A DNA stretch of 64,000 bases from Ridgeia piscesae (lineage: Eukaryota > Annelida > Polychaeta > Sabellida > Siboglinidae). The translations under genes were made by a program, and so were the position numbers. The notes under the pieces are model-generated. The model was not told where the DNA came from and did not search any database. It saw only the letters and a list, made by a program, of their open reading frames with translations. This document shows positions 1 to 24,493 of this stretch, in pieces (within the stretch, counting starts at the first letter, position 1; the number at the start of each line of letters is the position of its first letter). The stretch covers positions 302,501 through 366,500 of the forward strand of contig JAODUO010000490.1 of assembly GCA_025642075.2 (NCBI GenBank), written 5' to 3'.

Positions 1-431
1 TATCGAGGGATTGTGTCTTTGCTTAGGTGTTTGTGTAATTATGTGAATGTTTAGGGCCACAATAATGCACTATTGACTGTGTGGAATATGGCCAATCACA
101 TGTGCAATGTGGATGTGTGGTTGGTGTTAATATAAGCTTGCACACATGCTTCAAAGTAATTAAAGAAACCGCTCCGACAGTTCCGCTAGTTGCACATAAC
201 CTTACACAAATCCTTCACAAATGTTGTACAACACATTGGAATAAAATAGTTAGATAAACCCTTACACAGCTCACTTCTAAAGGCAATGAAATTGATCATG
301 GCACCTTGATTGTACAGCCACAGTTAAGCATAAGGAAGTACCGGTATTCTTGACAATAAGGTCACCTCAGCATTGAGGTCACTTTTTGCCTGAGGCCTCA
401 CTGTATTAACCGGAACTACTTCTGTCATTAG
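1..431 (+). other. FLN: Filamin intron (partial), no other feature seen
   Basis: AT-rich sequence upstream of the first visible filamin exon. No coding homology or repeat seen beyond short A/T runs. Confidence 0.6.
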
Positions 432-602
432 ATCGCTACGCCGTGCGCTTCATCCCACGTGAGAATGGCCTGTACTACATCTATGTGCGCCTCAACGGGA
501 ACCACATCCCAGGCAGTCCCTTCAGGGTGCTGGTGGGAAAGCAGGACGCTGATCCCGGGCTGGTGCGTGTCTACGGAGACGGCCTGTCAAAGGGACGAAC
601 AG
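432..602 (+). CDS. FLN: Filamin exon: end of repeat 22 and start of repeat 23
   Basis: Acceptor TCATTAG at 425-431, donor AG|GTGGGT at 602/603. The exon enters with two bases of a split codon and leaves with one base. It encodes [19 protein letters not shown] and then the [15 protein letters not shown] inter-repeat turn. The GTG at 443 is an internal valine codon, not a start. Confidence 0.92.
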
Positions 603-2989
603 GTGGGTCATGGCGACGCCTTCCTCCGTGTCATGGGGTGGGAACAAGTCCGGTGTGTCCAGTCAGTCTTATGGCGATTTTGATGTGTGGTGGAAATATT
701 TATGTCTTGAAATTTAGATGATTTCTGCATCGGATGTAGTTGCGTTCAGTGCCAAGAGCGAATGTCATAAAATTATGTATCTTTGCTATGAGTAAAAATA
801 ACAAAGAAATATGAAATGTAGAAAAGACAAATGGCTACATTCATTATTAACACTTAAAGTAATCCAACTTACACATTTTATGTGGATTTAAGCCGATGCT
901 TACATTTTGTCGTTTCAATGACAACTAACTACGTTAAGCATTCCGGTACATAGTTGCTTCAGCCGGCGTCTAACAGCCGACTTAGAACTGGTACAGGCCA
1001 GGGGAATCTGACTGCTAATAAAAAATTAACTATTATGTTACCAGTTGACATAAAAATATAAAAATAACAATAGCAGTGCCTTAATACTCACAGGAGAAAT
1101 GCAATGTTCAAAATGGACTGTGGTTTCAGGTGAGCCGTGCAAGTTCATAGTGAACACCCAGAACGCGGGTTCAGGGGCGCTGGCTGTCACAGTCGATGGC
1201 CCGTCCAAGGTACAACTGCACTGCTGCGAGGTGGAAGAGGGGTATGAGTTCACGTACACCCCCAGCGCCCCCGGAGACTATCTCATCACCATCAAGTACG
1301 CCGGCAACTCCCATGTGCCCGGCAGTCCCTTCAAGGCCCGCATTGTTGGTAAGGATCACTTTCCTTCCTCCCTCTTGATCTCTACGGGGAAAGGGAGTTT
1401 TGTTAGCAGTTGATGTATCACAGAATTTCGACAAAAAGTCTGATGGAATGCACGAACCTCATCAAAATGTCTAACAGGAAGCAGGAATGTGCCAAATGTT
1501 AAGCGTCCGATTTCTTATGGCGTGACAGAGGTGTTGCTATGCAACAAGTCACGTGATGCAAATTATGTTCTGGTCATTCTGTTCTGGTCATTGCCAAAAC
1601 CAGTACTTGATCTCCATTATCCATTCCAGTTAAAAGTCCCAAAGTATAAAATCAGTTTTAACATACCCGGTAGTTCATTTTTACATAGTTTCCTTTGTAC
1701 TTTAAAATGTGTGCATGTTATATTTAATAATACATGGTTAGAAATAGTCGCCACCTTTATTCTTTCAAGTTGTTGAATAAATGAAGTTTGTTGACACATG
1801 TTTGCTGCTGCAAACAATTTGGTTTTAACTTTAACAAATCAATTCATACTTTAACGGAATGACATATAAAGTTTGAACAGTTTGTTTAATTTCTCTGTGA
1901 TTTATTTGTACAGTTTCAGCTATAAAACCATGTAATTAAATGTCAAGTTTTAGATCAAGTATTTTATAATTTAGTCAATGTTGATAAAAATAAAATGTTT
2001 TCAAGTTAATATATTACATGAAGTATATAATAGACAGATACTAGATCCTTCATGTTATCATTCTGTACAATCACACCAGCGTGTATCACTCACGTAGGAA
2101 GCTTTAAGAAAGTCTGTGGTCCCGTTTGTGTACTGAAACAGTATCGCCCTCTGTTGGCCAGGTCCTGGACAGGTGCATGCTGGGGCATGGACGGAGAAGT
2201 CACAGGTCGTTGTAGAAACGGTTACGAAAACGAGCACGACTCAGAAATTCAGTGCGTTGCCAAGTGAACTGCCAACGTCTGATGCCAGCAAGGTGACAGC
2301 ATCAGGGGTTGGCCTGAGGAAGGCCGTCGTTGATAAGGAGGCTCATTTCAACGTCGACGGAAGTGGCGCTGGTAAGTCAGTGTGTTGTTACTACTGGTGA
2401 AATGTTTAGGGTACTATACATCAGGGACTTGTCCATTCAGGCAAGGTAGTTTTATTGAATAGAAAGTATGGGTTAAAATTAATTTATTTATAACTAATTG
2501 ACCAATTTTGTTCACGCCCTTTTTTATGCTGATGACAATATTCATTAATATATAAACATTTGTATCTGTTGAAATATCTACTTAACCGTTTTTGTAGATT
2601 TGTTAATAAATTTGATATGATTGCTTTAATAGCAAACGGTACTGATTGGATAAAGTGCATTATCGTATTTTGGTCATGCAGCACACGGCCTTTCAAAAGC
2701 AAGTAAACTTTCTTGGTGCACGTCACTTTATTGTGTTGTCTCCGCCAAACTGATGCAGTGATTGACTGTGATGTGAGTCAGTGCGAGTGATGTTGTTGCA
2801 GGGATGAACTGTCTGATGGTGGGCATCGTGGGCCCAGTCGTGCCCTGTGAGGAGATTCACATCAGACACGCCGGCCGTCTGCAGTACAACGTCAGCTACC
2901 TAGTGAAAGAGCCGGGTAACTACCTAATGGTCGTCAAATGGGGCGACGATCACATCCCCGGCAGCCCCTACCGCTTCACCGTCCAGTAG
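432..2989 (+). CDS. FLN: Filamin, C-terminal part (four exons; 5' part lies outside the window)
   Basis: Filamins are long actin-crosslinking proteins made of immunoglobulin-like repeats; the last repeat makes the dimer. Exons are 432-602, 1130-1348, 2162-2371 and 2802-2989, all joined at phase-1 introns, so the frame is continuous. The peptide covers the end of repeat 22 ([18 protein letters not shown]), repeat 23 ([27 protein letters not shown]), a hinge-2-like linker ([15 protein letters not shown]) and repeat 24 ([38 protein letters not shown], stop). Order and spacing match vertebrate filamin C-termini, so these are the final exons. Upstream exons (actin-binding CH domains, earlier repeats) must lie left of base 1. 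No break is visible; it looks functional. Numbering of repeats is by analogy to vertebrate filamins with 24 repeats. Confidence 0.95.
603..1129 (+). other. FLN: Filamin intron
   Basis: Begins GTGGGT, ends TTTCAG. Nothing else recognised. Confidence 0.8.
1130..1348 (+). CDS. FLN: Filamin exon: repeat 23
   Basis: Acceptor TTTCAG ends at 1129; donor TTG|GTAAGG at 1348/1349. The codon split with the preceding exon gives glycine, making RTG-EPCKF across the junction. It contains the filamin signatures [25 protein letters not shown] and HVPGSPFKA. The upstream ATG at 1099 is intronic. Confidence 0.93.
1349..2161 (+). other. FLN: Filamin intron
   Basis: Begins GTAAGG. AT-rich interior with no recognisable element; ends at the AG of 2160-2161 (or 2171-2172). 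Confidence 0.75.
2162..2371 (+). CDS. FLN: Filamin exon: hinge-2 linker and start of repeat 24
   Basis: The acceptor at 2160-2161 (TTGGCCAG) is chosen over the AG at 2171-2172 because it keeps the phase-1 junction. Donor CTG|GTAAGT at 2371/2372. The first ~40 residues are Thr/Ser/Lys-rich and low in structure, as expected for the hinge; SDASKV and GVGLRKAVV then begin repeat 24. The exact acceptor is less certain than the rest. Confidence 0.85.
2372..2801 (+). other. FLN: Filamin last intron
   Basis: Begins GTAAGT, ends TTGTTGCAG. No internal feature seen. Confidence 0.8.
2802..2989 (+). CDS. FLN: Filamin terminal coding exon: dimerisation repeat 24
   Basis: Acceptor TGTTGTTGCAG ends at 2801; TAG stop at 2987-2989. 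Encodes [18 protein letters not shown], then [31 protein letters not shown]. This is the C-terminal strand set of the filamin dimerisation domain. Confidence 0.93.
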
Positions 2990-4260
2990 GTGGCGCCGTT
3001 GGAAGTGGCGGCCGGCGCTTATAAGCAGAGCGCGGAAAAATGTGCCTTATACGTGCGACAGACGCCGCGTTTGACGGACAGTGGCGGTGTAAACGTGTCT
3101 GCTCGTTACTGTTTCTATGCAGACGTGTTACTACTGCTGCTGCTGCTGCGTGTCTTGTAATCTCTCATACGCTGTGTTACGTTACTGCTGCCTTCTCTGT
3201 GCTTAGTTTGTCAGCGTTTGAGCGAAATGTTAACGTGATATTTGCATGTGCTGAACGCTACTGACTGAAGACGTCTGCTGAATATTCGTTCCGAAATCGC
3301 ATGCCGTTTCGGTAAGAACTTAAAATATCTTTGTGGATGTCAGTGCAATCGGCGTTAACACGGTCGACAGAAATGTGAAAAATATTTTGTAAAGCCGTTA
3401 GCGGGTAGAATTGTGAATGTCCAGCGTGGTGTTTTTGTACTACAGTAAATGTTTTGATTAATCCGAATGATTGTAATTAAATGTTTGTCAATGATAATGT
3501 TAATTGATATGCAGTTAGATGACAGCGTTAATAGCGACGCAATGTCGCAATTTTCAGTGAGCGGTTAACATGTAGCTGTGTTTGCGTTTTGCTATTTATA
3601 GGATGTCATAGTGGTTTGTAATATAACTTGCTACATAGGTTTGCCGGTAGAGAAAAATAAGATATTTCTACGTCGACGTGACGCAATTTTACAAGTTGTC
3701 ATTGATCATGATGAATCTACAGCCGAGCTTGACATAGCATCGCTGGTGATTTATTTGTTAGTACATCATCTTATTTACATGTTAATAATATAAACTATTG
3801 GTGCTTATCAAAGGGTTGCTCACTAGTCTGCTATCAGGAGCCTATTCATTAGATCACGTGACCCATAACTGCCTGCTCATTGGCTGGGCTAACAAGTCAC
3901 GTATGCCATTAAATGAAGAACAACGAATCGCTTGTTTGTCTTGATAATGCATCATTTGCCTCCAAGAAAAACATTTAATGGCTTTAGTGGTGAAGTTGAC
4001 TAGACATATTCTACTGGGTGACACCGTGAATGATTGTTGGTGTTACGACAGTCTGTGTTGCAGTCAGTCTTATAACTTGTATAAGTAACAAAAGAACAGT
4101 CAACAAATCCTGCTGCATTCATTTAGCATTTACTGTTAAGTTGCATATATATGTGTTGACATAGTTAGCGTTTTGAATGTCTGCGTTTACCGTCTTGTTA
4201 CTGGTCGAGTCTAATGCCAACGTGTTCAGCATTTGATTAAATAAAGTGTTTTTTATTATT
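2990..4260 (+). other. FLN: Filamin 3' untranslated region
   Basis: Non-coding sequence after the filamin stop. The first clear polyadenylation signal, AATAAA at 4240-4245, is followed by a T-rich stretch (GTGTTTTTTATTATTTT), giving a ~1.25 kb 3'UTR. A second AATAAA lies at 4782-4787 and could serve as a distal site. Confidence 0.55.
4240..4245 (+). terminator. Candidate filamin polyadenylation signal
   Basis: Canonical AATAAA with a downstream T/GT-rich element at 4247-4262. Confidence 0.5.
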
Positions 4261-6571
4261 TTGACCAAACTGTGTGGCTTCTTGTTGGCAAGTTTCCAAA
4301 TCGGTTAATTTAGTGTATTAATTGAACTCTCGTAAAATGTTGAACTGTGGAAAGTAGTTATTTTTTGGGGACACTGCCGTAACACATGTAACATCACATA
4401 CACAGAACTTTGTGAGTTTGTTCACCCCCACATTGCTCAAGGTCACCCAGCAATATGAATGGGAGAAATAAGATTTATATGAGGTGGCTACAATGAACTG
4501 GTCACTGCCATCACAATACAGTAGAAACAGTGTCATCAGTCACCGGGTGGACAACCATTCATGGAAGAAATGGTGAGAAACGGAAGAATAACACCAAGCT
4601 GCGCTGTGGGAAACAATTACGTTGAAGAAATGGACCTCTTAGCCACATTGAACATCCAACTAATGTGGAAGAAACTCGTCTTTGCTCTGGCCCTGGCCGA
4701 CTAATGAAGGTGGTTGGATCACTGGCCATATATAGCAGTGTATGTCTTGTCTATGTATTAATGACAGTTCAGTTTCATTAAAATAAAGTCAAGATGATAT
4801 TAGACTGACCAGGTATTCTCGGGAGTAGTGTCACTGGGTGGCATTATTAAAATGTTACTTTGTTATTGACACACAACCAGGGTAATCACCATGGAAACAC
4901 GACTGGATAAGTGAATCATGGAGCCACCTACTAGTGGTCTGACAGACTAACAACAACACAAGATCAAGATTGGATCAGACTGACAACAACACAAGATCAA
5001 GATTGGATCAGACTGACAACAACACAAGATCAAGATTGGATATCTGAAATTTATTACCAGTTTACGTCTCCAAGCAGCCAGCCAGAACTGTGGCATTCCC
5101 CATCTATTTACAAGTGTTCTATTTACCACACCAGCATCGATATACACCAGACCTTGGGCACCATATGCTACAAACCTGAAAACCAACAACACCACAAACC
5201 AGTTGAACCGAACCACTGTAGTGAAAATTCTCTTAAAAATTCTCTTCTAAGAGAGCCAGTTTGAAACAAACACTGACGCTTCATCATTTCACTGATTCCT
5301 GCACTTCGGGAACAGCAATGAACAAAAATCTGTGTGTGCGCTGTCGACAACACTTCATCTGTCTGCGTAACCGCTAAAACAGATGTAGTCTACGCTACAT
5401 GTACACACACCTGTAGCAGTTGGTCACCACTCTGTGCCAGCACCATGTTAACTTCGTCAATATAAAATACTCGATAAGGAACGGAAGCGAAACTGAAATG
5501 CAGCAACCAAATGGCAACAGCATCAAGACAATAACAGCATCAAGACAACAGTACATTCACACAACACTACAACCAGAAATCACTGGCCCAGACAAGAGCA
5601 CACTCGAACAGTATTCAAACCAACACCCCCTATGTCGTTTGATTTTCCATGCACAAATTCATCGTCATACCTCCTATGTTTATGTACATGCTCTCTGTAT
5701 AATTATATATTCGTTCATCACTGTGCCTCTATTACCGACTTCTGCACATCTCTCCTCCTATACGCCGTCATAAAGCTACACTGGTCGCGCAGTACAACTA
5801 TCCTGAAGTAAATCCATGCAACAGACTCAAAACAGTTTTCAATTCACAAATATTGCGAGATTGGAAAGCTATCAAGTATGACAATTAAACACAGCTAACC
5901 TGGTTTTTGGGAATTCCGTCAACAAACAAACCCAATATGTACATGCTTATTTGTCCATTTTCTTGGTATTAATTATTATGCAATCTGTGGTAACAAAACT
6001 GAAATGTAGAAAAAAGCTTTGTTTTAATGGCAATCAAAATGAATTACTTGTACGACGTACACAATTTGCGTAAGTTATGCGACCAGTGGAGCTTTATGCC
6101 CATGCAATTTACGACCGGGGGATAACACTGAACATACACTCAACTAAATCATTTAATATTCTGCTTACAGACGCGTCTATAAATTAATAAAGATAACTAT
6201 ATGTTGTAGCTCATGCTAAATACAGCACGTTGTGTGCCAGAAGGCACAGATACGTCACCAAACAAACGACCTAGAATAATCCTCGTTACCATGCAAAACA
6301 TTCCACCACGGCTCCGGAACGTAGGAGCTCCTTAAATCGCATTCGCACCTCGGGATACGAGGCATTTTAAATGCAGGTTCCAGGAGATCTTTACAGCTGA
6401 CAAAACACCTTTTGGATTCTTAACGTCTTACAATAACCTATAAATGGGGTTGGTTTCCTGATAAAAGAGCGTGCTAAAACATGTCCAGTCCGTGCTCTCA
6501 CTCAGGGTAATCCCCATGAAAGAACGTTAACACGCTAAAACCTTACTCGTGTGTACCAAGCGTTCAAAGTG
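4261..6571. other. Intergenic spacer between convergent filamin and Arf genes
   Basis: No protein-coding homology found on either strand. It contains a three-copy 33-bp tandem repeat (4947-5042) and a second AATAAA at 4782. The two flanking genes are transcribed toward each other. Confidence 0.6.
4947..5042. repeat. 33-bp tandem repeat, about 3 copies
   Basis: The unit TGACAACAACACAAGATCAA plus GATTGGATCAGAC is repeated with almost no change. Confidence 0.85.
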
Positions 6572-6577
6572 TTTATT
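6572..6577 (-). terminator. Candidate Arf polyadenylation signal
   Basis: TTTATT on the plus strand reads AATAAA in the gene direction, ~210 nt past the stop codon. It is the first canonical hexamer seen after the stop. Confidence 0.4.
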
Positions 6578-6787
6578 CCCACCGATGTTCGAAGAATCTT
6601 GCCTCCAGTAGGAGAGATGGCTGATGATGGTCGCTCCCTGTAGTGACAACACCCCAACGGAATGGAGAATATCGTTAGCAGACACACATGCGTGCACATG
6701 CACTCCATGGAGTGCACACATGCACACACAAACCAAAGTCAATTTCACATGATAACAGCGAGCGAGTCTTGCACTGCAGTGGCGCCA

Positions 6788-18921
<12,134 letters not shown>

Positions 18922-19200
18922 TTTCTTGTCTTGTTTATGGCCTACTTTATTTAAACTCGGTAGTAGAAATCACTATTATCTTATCTATATAACACTTCTT
19001 GCTCAAGCTACACACTTTACTCAAACCAAACTTTTGGTACAAAGTATGAATGCCACGTATATTTTGCCAACCAGTCCTCTCGCGACGTCACTAGAATGGC
19101 GAACAATCCCACAAGCCAATGCGGACGGTAAGGGACGTAAAGATGACAATTTAGGTACGTGCGTTCAAACACGATTGCTATGTGGGTGACTGCGTGTACA
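18922..19200 (-). promoter_or_regulatory. Probable Arf 5'UTR and promoter region
   Basis: Upstream of the Arf ATG in the gene direction. Contains TGACGTCG (complement of 19083-19090), one base off the CRE palindrome, and an inverted CCAAT box at 19116-19120, 165-200 bp from the ATG. Vertebrate ARF4 is a known target of CREB3-type factors, which makes a CRE-like site plausible, but the site could be chance. Confidence 0.3.
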
Positions 19201-19448
19201 TAATGTTTGCATACTATGGTACATAAGTGATTTTTTAACTTGGGGGTAATTATCCCTTTGGGATATTTTGTTTTGGTGACATCAAGCGCGTCGAGTTTTT
19301 AATTTACAAAAACATGCAATGAGAATAATATTTTTTGAGTAAATATAATGTACATACCGGTCCGAATAAAAAACCTGAACTTCCTAAAACTGGGTGATAT
19401 TTATAAAGAGCAACAACTGAAATGTTATCATAAATAAAGTAAATCACA

Positions 19449-19857
<409 letters not shown>

Positions 19858-19860
19858 TAT

Positions 19861-21220
19861 GCACGTAGTTTGTTAGAAAAATCACTGTAAGTTCTTTTGA
19901 TAAAACACACCAGTTCATGAAGCAGTTTTTAGTGCGGTTGGTTTTTACTCTGGGTAAGTGATAGCGAGTACAACATCGTGTAAGTTCTATGTCTTGTAGT
20001 CCTTACATTTGGAAGAAGCTGATGTATGCTGTGCTGCGACTGTTCAATTTGTGTGAAGAGGGTTTCACATATCTACGTACGTCTCTTTTTCAGAGAAGTC
20101 AGCTAATTGCATTCGCTAATTGCTTCGATGTAGGGAGTGTTCGGGTATAATTTGTTAAGATGTTCACGATCAGCAAGTCTTTGCACTCGGTCTACATCAC
20201 TTTGAAGACGCAAGGTGACTGATGGCGATCATGCTGGATGTTATATCCAGCATTCCAGTGTCGGCCGGGCCACCGTCATGTACCGTCAGAAGGTCTTCAG
20301 CGGGAATGCCTGATCGTTTGAGTTGTAGCAGTAGAAACAGCTTCTTCCCTGATTTTCGTGTTATTCATCAACGTCCCATGGCAAATTGTAATGTTCAGTC
20401 GAAACGTATAGTTTGGACGTTTATCGTTGTTTTAGATAAATCAGTAAAAACTCTTTTTTATTTAGTTGATTTTCGTGTTATTTTATAAATATATTGTCCA
20501 CAACATGTTTCGTATCAGGGTATCTGAACCAATGTAAACGTTGCACGTGTCTCCTATTTGTTGGAGACGCACTTTGTTTATATATAATTTATCATGAGGA
20601 CGAAAAGTACGGGGCCTGACTTTGTTTTATGGCCCTCCTCCGTGGATGTGATTCAAGGCGGATGGCGTGTCGCACGGATTCACTTGTTGGACTATATCGG
20701 TAAGGAAACTGGCAATATCCACTTCACTAAAATATTCGGGAGACCAAAACTTGCAAGTTTCTGCTCGCCTGCCCTTTTATCAAAACTATTTCGTGTAGAT
20801 GGAGAATTTGGGAAGTTTAACATTAAAAAAAAATTCAAAAAGCCATACGGAGAGCTATTTTACGGATGTTTTTCTACATCATTGTAAATAATCATAGTTA
20901 TGCCATCTACAACTATGTCGTTGGATGTCGGAAAAGTTCTGCATATCGAGTGAAAATATTTGTATTTTTTGGGACACGTTGAAACAATGGAACACAGCGC
21001 GTTGAAAGCCTTTCCCCCAACAGCTCAACTAGCGCTTACAACCTGATTGGAGGAATATTCACAATCAATCCTAATCACACCAGAAGCCTTCTGTGACTTT
21101 ATATTGTTCCCTCTATACATTACGGTTAAACATTAGACACATGTGACAGCCTTTCTCACGTGGGGCGGGCTATACAATTCAACAAATACAAAATGCCGGG
21201 TAACCCGATCAAATATTGTT
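19861..21220. other. Intergenic stretch upstream of Arf, no firm gene
   Basis: No recognised element. A 97-codon ATG-started ORF at 20594-20887 (RTKSTGPDFVLWPSS onward, Lys-rich end) has no family I can name, and its coding status is unproven. Confidence 0.35.
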
Positions 21221-21227
21221 TGCGTTT

Positions 21228-21730
21228 GCGTTTAATACAGCTGATCATGATATTCTTTTACAACGCTTAGACAGACGTTTTGGGAATTCTGGAACAACCC
21301 TTAGGTAGTTTAGTTCGTATATGTCAGCCCGATACCACATAATTAACACATCTGGTTCCGTTCGTGCCACAGATATTCAATTTGGAGTTCCAATTGACCA
21401 CCACTGTCCCATGTCCTGTATTTTTTAGCTCGTTCGAGTCATTAGTAAGCATATCATAGAGCATCACTTATATGCTGACGAACGACACACAAGTTTATAT
21501 ATCACTTTTACCAACGGACACACAATTACACATACATATGTGTCATACGCTACATCACCAGATACAGTTCGGAATTTAGGTGTTGTCGTCTTTGACAGTG
21601 AATTCTGACTTCGCCAGTACATTTCACAAGTATGCAAGTCATGTTTGTATAATATATGTGATATCAATCGAATCTGGCGTCATTTGTCATCCTAGAAATC
21701 TTGAATATGTTCGCGGCCTCAATTAAATAA
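21228..21730 (+). pseudogene. Degenerate non-LTR retrotransposon reverse transcriptase fragment
   Basis: Translation beginning AFNTADHDILLQRLDRRFG corresponds to the AFDTVDHDIL block of LINE reverse transcriptases. It is followed by a stop at LR*FSSY, then QFGVP (usually FGVPQGS), HHLYADERHTSLYI (the YADDT catalytic block with one Asp replaced by Glu) and the downstream NLGVVFDSEF block. Stops and frameshifts make it dead. Resembles CR1/Rex-like LINEs; clade not certain. Confidence 0.75.
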
Positions 21731-21791
21731 AATTTCAAATTAGTTTTGACGCCAGTCAGCAAAGCCCGGTATGAATTAGTCCATAAAGTAA

Positions 21792-21836
21792 TCACAAGGA
21801 GGCGCTGCTTGTCTTATTTACACGTGCCACCAGCTA
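21792..21836 (+). repeat. Dispersed ~45-60 bp repeat, copy 1
   Basis: CACAAGGAGGCGCTGCTT followed by a CTTATTTA-like segment and GCTAGGTGGCA. A second copy is at 31929-31985. Confidence 0.6.
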
Positions 21837-21990
21837 GGTGGCAGTACATATCTCGTGTTATACCGCCTTGTTGTGTCGAAACGTGTACTTGCCAGTTGCT
21901 GCGTAACCTTTGAAGTCTTCTGATCACTACAACCATGGGTGGGTTTACATGTCGAAATTAGTATGATGTTGTGGTGTAGTATCGAGGTTA

Positions 21991-22037
21991 TGCATGCGAC
22001 ATCTTACATCTTACATCTTAAGGCATGCGACATCTTA
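21991..22037 (+). repeat. Local duplication at the 5' edge of Kelch copy A
   Basis: GCATGCGACATCTTAC occurs twice, separated by two further ATCTTAC steps, exactly where homology with copy B starts. It looks like a duplication at the truncation breakpoint. Confidence 0.7.
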
Positions 22038-23396
22038 CAGCTGGACACCTGAAGACAGCGTGTGAGGAAGTTATGATTAAGCAGGTTGAGCCATCCAACG
22101 TTGTCGGGTTCTACAAGTTTGCCGCCTTGTATAGGCTTAATCAGCTGCAGCACAAAGCCATTACATTGATGAAATCCGAGTTCAAGACCGTTGTATTTGC
22201 AGACGAGTTCAAGGAATTGTCATGCACTGAACTCATTGAATGGATCAGACATGATCAACGTTGTATCAACGTTGAAGATGAAGACGTTGTAATCGAGGCA
22301 GTCTTTGTATGGGTTCAGCACGACCTGACAAACAGAAAATCGTCACTGGCATCGGTCATGGAGCAGGTCCGTCTACCATTTTTTCACGCGCCTACCTGCG
22401 ACACATGAAGGACAACATTGAGCTGATGACAACCAAGTGCTTCGAGTACCTGCACGAGGCTCTGGTGTTCCAGGCGGACACTGTGCGCCAGGACGAAATA
22501 AGCAGTGGCCGCACGGTGCGCGCACTAGCTATCGTATGAAGTCTTGCCTCGTGGTGGTTGGTGGAGAGAGCTGTCACTACTACGAGGAAGACACAAATCG
22601 TTGGCGTTCGATGACGGACTTACCGCAGTTTGTCGGATGGTTGTATAGCGTCTGTCGTATTGAAGGAGGTCTTCTCCTGACCGGAGGCTATACGGAAGAC
22701 AAGACGCTGAAGCAATGCTGGCTCTGTGACGTCGCCACGAAGAAGTGGGAGGAGATGCCACCACTTATCGCGGCTCGGTATTGCCACGGCAGTGTCTCGC
22801 TGGGGAACTGCGTCTACGTGGTGGGAGGGAACGTCGCTAGCGACAAAGCGCTGTCATCCGTAGAGTGTCTGGACATGCCGCAGGCGGTGCGTGGACCCAT
22901 GGTTGCCACGTATGACAACAAAGTGTTCGTGTTTGGTGGTTGGGATGCGCAGGGAAAGCCCTTGTGCAGCACCCAGATATACGACACGACGCGGGGCAGC
23001 TGGAGCAGTGGGTCGGACACACCGGACGTGTGCAGCCTCGGCGCCGCTGTCACACTGGACGACTCTATCTATGTGGTGGGAGGGAACAACTGCACATGTC
23101 TGAAGTACCACCCGGCCTCGGACACTTGGACAAGACTGAGTCAGCCACAGCAAAAGCACCGCTGCGCCCCCGCGGTCGTGTGGCGAGGCTCGATACTAGT
23201 GGCTGGAGGCGTAGGTTCTAATGGGAGATCGACTGTCATCGAAGCGTATGATCCCGTGACAGACACCTGGTCTGTCTGCAGCATTGCGTCACTCAACGAG
23301 AAGCTGACAGATCACTTTGTGTTCAACGTTGACCTCCATGGTGTGTTCAACGTTGACCTCCATGGTGTGTTCAACGTTGAACTCCATGGTGTGTGA
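22020..23396 (+). pseudogene. BTB-BACK-Kelch (KLHL) family copy A, 5'-truncated and frameshifted
   Basis: KLHL proteins are substrate adaptors for Cullin-3 ubiquitin ligases. Copy A lacks the BTB domain; homology to copy B starts at AAGGCATGCGAC (22020). The BACK domain (PSNVVGFYKFAALYRL, DEFKELSCTELIEWI) reads in the frame of 22025-22408. A 1-nt loss at ~22380 (CCATTTTTTCACG against CCATTTTGTTCACG in B) shifts frame; another near 22517 (GTGCGCGC against GTGCCGCGC) shifts again into the frame of 22437-23396. That frame holds six Kelch blades (VVGGESCHYYEEDTNRW, LLTGGYTEDK, VVGGNVASDK, VFGGWDAQGK, VVGGNNCTCL, VAGGVGSNGR). Blade 3 has lost 33 nt, including its tryptophan. A further 1-nt loss near 22048 puts the apparent start out of step with B. 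The C-terminus is extended by tandem VFNVDLHG copies. Confidence 0.88.
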
Positions 23397-23605
23397 AAAC
23401 GTTGACTTCCATGGTGTGATCAGCGTTGACCTCCATGGTGTGTGAAAACGTTGACTTCCATTGTGTGTTCAACGTTGAACTCCATGGTGTGTGAAAACGT
23501 TGACTTCCATGGTGTGTTCAGCGTTGACCTCCATGGTGTGTGAAAACGTTGACCTACATGGCGTGTGAAAACGTTAACCTTCATGGAGTGTGTTACAGCA
23601 CTGTA
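23316..23605 (+). repeat. Short minisatellite grown from the Kelch gene 3' coding end (copy A)
   Basis: About 11 units of 24-25 bp built on TTCAACGTTGACCTCCATGG plus TGTG. The first units are 24 bp and keep frame, adding FNVDLHGV-type octapeptides to the protein. Later 25-bp units (GTGTGAAAACGTTGACTTCC) contain the stop. Confidence 0.9.
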
Positions 23606-24334
23606 CTCATCAAGCACGTGTGTGAACGTCAGTGAGTTGGATGTAAAGAACTACATCCAGTTGTTGATTGTTGTAGCTGGAACTTGCGTGTAATGTAGAA
23701 CGGTAGATGTCTTTCTGAGATGTAACAGGTAATATGCGAATCCATCATATATTGCAATAGCAGTAGGATAAAAGATTCGTTGATGTCATTTCAACGATAA
23801 CATTTGAATTGTTCTCGATACACGGAATATGATCTATCACAGTTTACGTTTATTTCCTGTAACCAAATACACACCCACCTACGAACCTATCTATCCATGC
23901 AGAGAGCCACGCATGCACGCACGCACGCCCGCACATGCGTTTGCACATTGTTTGCTACTGTTTCGAAAACGGTATGTGAGATGTACTCAATATATGCATA
24001 TCCAGTGTGGCATAACACTTTAACATTCTGCATGTCATGTATTATTGTAATCATCGAAAAATATATTGAAAATATATAGTCAGTTATATCGATGTGCATA
24101 CTGTGAAACAAATACCGGGCTTTTGGTGTGAAAATGTAATGTATAAACAAGATGAAAGGTAGCGAATCCAGATTATATCCTCAGCGGCACGATAAAAGAG
24201 ATGCCTGTCGCTGTGATAATACCGGGCAATATGTTGGAATTGGCAGTAATTTGGACTAACACAATTGACACATTAGCCTCACGAAGGCTGTACACGTGTA
24301 AGTAAACGCAAAATAAATGTGCATTACTACTAGT
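23606..24334 (+). other. 3' flank of Kelch copy A, duplicated block
   Basis: Closely parallels 38751-39650 downstream of copy B (shared CTGTACTCATCAAGCACGTG, GATGTAAAGAACTACATCC and TTCATTACTACT-type blocks) with small indels. It ends at the transposon target site CTAGT (24330-24334). Confidence 0.8.
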
Positions 24335-24493
24335 AGTGGAGCAGTTAAGTGTAATTTTTTGGCAGAATCGTTCAAATGGTGATACAAGCATGACATTTGG
24401 TAGGAACGTTCCTTTAGGATCACTCTGCAAGAAAAAAGTGCTAGCCACGTGGACTTTCAACATGGCGGCAATTGTTTCCAAGATGGCCGCCAG
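24335..24493 (+). repeat. Left terminal inverted repeat
   Basis: AGTGGAGCAGTTAAGTGTAA at the outer end; inner end AAGATGGCCGCCAG. About 75-80% match to the complement of 30413-30559 by eye, with small gaps. Confidence 0.8.
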
